NCBI GenBank assembly: GCA_964444795.1
Contig: CAYUIQ010000010.1
Location: 8,421-72,420 of the forward strand
Direction: 5' to 3'
DNA length: 64,000 nucleotides
Source of the DNA: JABMRP01 sp964444795
GTDB lineage: Bacteria > Planctomycetota > Planctomycetia > Pirellulales > Thermoguttaceae
The notes beneath the pieces are model-generated. The model searched no databases and was not told the DNA's origin. It saw nothing but the letters and a program-made list of their open reading frames with translations. The position numbers were made by a program, and so were the translations under genes. The stretch's first letter is position 1, and every line of letters begins with the position of its first letter. Shown here piece after piece: positions 63,578-64,000 of this stretch.

Positions 63578-63904
63578 ATGCTCAACGAAGGTATCATCGT
63601 CAACAATTCGGCGGCCCTGGTGAAGTCGGAAATGGTCAAACAGATCCGGCGCTTGGGCCCCACCACACCCGACCAATTTGAACGGACCGTCTTCAGGGCC
63701 CTGACCGGTCACGACCGGGACGAAGTCGATTGGGAGATCGAGGACAATCAGGCCGGGTACTACACCTGGCTGAAGAGCTTCGACGAATTGATTGGCGAAC
63801 TGGTCGAGGACGGCTACATTCGCATTGAGGACGAAGGCCTCGTGCCCACCGACGCCGAACCACACGGCGAGTATTCGCAGTTGGTCTATCCCCAAGCTCG
63901 ATAG
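63578..63904 (+). CDS. small conserved-looking hypothetical protein
   Basis: 108 residues with GAAGGA 8 bases upstream of the ATG. It is acidic and helical (VKSEMVKQIRRLGPTTPDQFERTVFRALTGHDRDEVDWEIEDNQAGYYTWLKSFDELIGELVEDGYIRI), compatible with a winged-helix-like fold, but no family is recognised. No signal or membrane segment. The composition matches the host, so it is probably a native gene. Confidence 0.6.
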   Translation: MLNEGIIVNNSAALVKSEMVKQIRRLGPTTPDQFERTVFRALTGHDRDEVDWEIEDNQAGYYTWLKSFDELIGELVEDGYIRIEDEGLVPTDAEPHGEYSQLVYPQAR

Positions 63905-63947
63905 CGGCCGGCGTGGAAAAGGGTGATATGTGGAGGGTGACTGGTGG

Positions 63948-64000
63948 TCGAGCGTAGCGAGCCCCCAGAACCGCGTTTTCTGGGGGCTCGCTGCGCTCGA
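63948..64000. repeat. long hairpin at window edge
   Basis: Arms of about 23 bases (TCGAGCGTAGCGAGCCCCCA and complement with one mismatch) around a loop of about 7 bases, reaching the last base of the window. It lies 44 bases after the small hypothetical gene. It might serve as a terminator, but it resembles the dispersed palindromes seen elsewhere in the window. Confidence 0.6.

Overview
The window looks like a chromosomal segment of a GC-rich planctomycete, probably of the Pirellulales type. This is inferred from gene content: a formylglycine-type sulfatase, a DUF1559-type C-terminal domain fused to HEAT repeats, several small zinc-ribbon and TPR/HEAT/WD40 proteins with signal peptides or membrane anchors, a single-chain class II glycyl-tRNA synthetase, and two GlgC paralogues. 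No rRNA, tRNA or CRISPR array was seen. Most genes are GC-rich and densely packed, which creates many long antisense open frames that I do not count as genes.

Layout, left half. 1-10.8 kb: 3' end of an SDR oxidoreductase, a DcaP-like porin, glgC, a hybrid histidine kinase, a HEAT/VWA protein and a sulfatase. 10.8-13.4 kb: a visibly more AT-rich three-gene operon of unknown function. 13.4-19.8 kb: two minus-strand ABC importer operons, one for sugar (ribose type) and one of BtuCDF/siderophore type, most junctions being 4-base stop/start overlaps. 20-23 kb: lutABC for lactate oxidation. 23-30 kb: a MORN-repeat lipoprotein, a zinc-ribbon protein, a second glgC, a WD40 protein, a CPBP protease and a DoxX protein. 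30.4-37.8 kb: ppdK and glyQS, separated by a repeat-riddled insertion that carries a TPR lipoprotein and a toxin-antitoxin module.

Layout, right half. 37.9-44.3 kb: cell-envelope proteins (TPR, HEAT-DUF1559, a low-complexity lipoprotein, an OmpH/Skp-like chaperone, a membrane protein) and lexA. 44.5-47.9 kb: a second AT-richer accessory patch with a methyltransferase, a two-gene operon whose second product resembles a class III nucleotidyl cyclase, REP/REPIN palindromes and the remnant of a REP-associated transposase. 48-64 kb: an NtrC-type two-component pair, GT87 glycosyltransferase, nitroreductase, M28-PDZ peptidase, TrpB2, xylulokinase, penicillin-acylase-family hydrolase, rubrerythrin, TypA and a small conserved protein.

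The most interesting parts are: (a) the ppdK-glyQS intergenic island, where about 290 bp of the ppdK 3' end and its terminator are duplicated on both sides of the inserted genes, with a clear promoter/operator for the toxin-antitoxin operon; (b) the 46.5-47.7 kb gene pair with a cyclase-like product, a candidate nucleotide-signalling (possibly Pycsar-like) module; (c) the 10.9-12.9 kb operon, one product of which ends in a segment reminiscent of a COMM domain; and (d) three palindrome families next to a dead RAYT gene. All functional statements come from reading the sequence and from memory of protein families; no database search was run.
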